Shown here: one piece after another, positions 63,162 to 64,000 of the stretch
How the letters are laid out: the number at the start of each line of letters is the position of its first letter
Position numbering within the stretch: position 1 is the stretch's first letter
NCBI RefSeq assembly: GCF_002487355.1
Contig: NZ_NTMG01000017.1
Location: 62,001-126,000 of the forward strand
Reading direction: 5' to 3'
Origin: Candidatus Methanoperedens sp. BLZ2
GTDB lineage: Archaea; Halobacteriota; Methanosarcinia; Methanosarcinales; Methanoperedenaceae
Length of the DNA stretch: 64,000 nt
Notes under the pieces: generated by a model
Databases searched by the model: none
Told to the model about the DNA's origin: nothing
Seen by the model: only the letters and a program-made list of their open reading frames with translations
Program-made: the position numbers and the translations under genes

Positions 63162-63309
63162 GTTGTCCGTACGCTCCAATCACCGCATCCTTCGCTCACT
63201 CCGCACGCTTGCGCGTCGTTCACTCAGGCACGGCTGCTGCCTTGCGGTCATTGTCGCTGCTGTCTGGGCGACACTCTTGCGCTCTCGCTCCAGAGAGTCG
63301 CCGGCATCG
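63162..63309. repeat. GC-rich dispersed repeat, copy B
   Basis: Partner of 41823-41965, same orientation, 148 bases; the block around TTCGCTCACTCCGC differs by a short insertion and the right third is diverged. It starts 41 bases after UvrD relic B. No coding or RNA fold is recognised. Confidence 0.7.
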
Positions 63310-64000
63310 TTCATCCAGTCACTTTTTCAGATTGTAACGGTTAACTGAGATTGGCGCGCGTGAGAATGACAAGATGAAGGGCAGGGAGTTATCATATCAT
63401 GAGGCAGCCGGGATCATGATATTATGACCGCCCTTGGGTTATGACTTCAGTATATATGATCTGTCGCTTCGCTCCGCAGGGGCTTACGCTGCCTCAGCCC
63501 TCCGCTGCGCTTCGGACATCGGCAGTTCTCGCTGCTGCTCGAACCCCTGCAAGTTTAAAAGATAGTAAAAAATCTCAAGCTGGCATCAGACCTCAATATC
63601 CGAAAGATAGTGCGTTGCGGCGCAAGAGGCCGGTCGTTGAAAGGCTGAGATTGGGCGACCCTAAGAACTGCATAATGTCGCTGCTTTACGTCTCTAATGG
63701 TTGAAGCTGCTAATTACGACGGGTGCGCAGGTCTATTATGTACTCCGTTCACGCAAAAAGTAAATATCCGTGTTGCTGCCTGCTCCTGCCAAACGTCATC
63801 GACGCCTGAGATAATGAAGGCTCGCCCTGAATGGTTTTTTGCTGCGGCAAAAAATCGCATGGCGACGAGCCATCATAATCTCATTCGTCGTTTATCTATC
63901 TGGCAGGGCAGGCGATGACACCACGGATATACTCTTTTGAATGTTCCTCTACGTATTGAGGGCGCACAGGTATTTTTCGATCCAATGTGGTCGTTCTGTC
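63310..64000. other. terminal GC-rich stretch without recognised gene
   Basis: Frames of up to about 90 codons are open but their translations (Ser/Ala/Arg/Pro-rich) resemble nothing and lack ribosome sites. ATATCATG (63394-63401) and CATGATAT (63415-63422) are perfect inverted arms. From about 63710 the composition shifts again and may be the edge of another element that continues past the window. No tRNA or rRNA pattern is seen. Confidence 0.4.

Noticed and set aside
63441-63918. Two plus-strand frames of 87 and 73 codons near the right end
   Set aside because: Ser/Ala/Arg/Pro-rich translations without similarity, no ribosome site, and similar frames are produced by the GC-rich repeat elsewhere.

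Overview
The window most likely comes from an anaerobic methane-oxidising archaeon of the 'Candidatus Methanoperedens' (ANME-2d) type. This is inferred from gene content only. It combines methanogen-lineage markers (a methanogenesis marker 14 family protein, a DUF1894 protein, an FmdE-like protein, two CooS-type CO dehydrogenases) with a nitrate-reductase operon, multihaem c-type cytochromes carrying archaeal PGF-CTERM-like tails, and archaeal-style signals (TATA elements, GGAGG ribosome sites, many 4-bp ATGA gene overlaps).

Left part (1-31500), mostly core metabolism. A TusA / siroheme reductase-like operon (361-2206) is followed by a biotin cluster read leftwards in the order bioB, bioW, a BioU-like gene, bioF, bioD. 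A BirA-type operator sits at the bioB start and no bioA is present. From 8553 to 21143 nearly every gene is on the minus strand with tight spacing. It reads from a short 34-codon ORF into narG-like, narH-like, narJ-like and haem-b gamma subunit genes. These are followed by a CuA-type cupredoxin, a NapH-like membrane Fe-S protein, a second CuA cupredoxin, a pentahaem cytochrome, tatA, moaA, moeA and fmdE. The operon thus carries a respiratory molybdoenzyme together with export, cofactor supply and electron-transfer parts. Next come two CooS genes around an Lrp-type regulator, an Fe-S protein and marker 14, then an octahaem HAO-like cytochrome with CBS, HPP (possible nitrite transport) and ferredoxin genes.

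Middle part (31500-48490), accessory and patchy. It holds a two-repeat CRISPR remnant and an orphan pair of type III RAMP genes bracketed by about 42-bp direct repeats. Also here are a beta-CASP RNase with an ArsR/4VR regulator, a rubrerythrin / NrdD-tail / siroheme reductase group, a PAS-only protein, a nucleotidyltransferase toxin-antitoxin pair behind an 18-bp palindrome, surface proteins, several gene relics (RNase start, VWA, PIN) and dispersed repeats.

Right part (48490-64000), defence. A three-gene DISARM-like island encodes a DrmD-like SNF2 helicase, a large adenine methyltransferase, and a 1740-residue helicase/DUF1998 protein with a C-terminal nuclease-like domain. It is followed by an AbiE toxin-antitoxin operon whose first start codon lies inside an 18-bp-arm inverted repeat. 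That operon is bracketed by two relics of the same UvrD helicase segment. The last 1.2 kb is GC-rich, repeat-containing and without a convincing gene.
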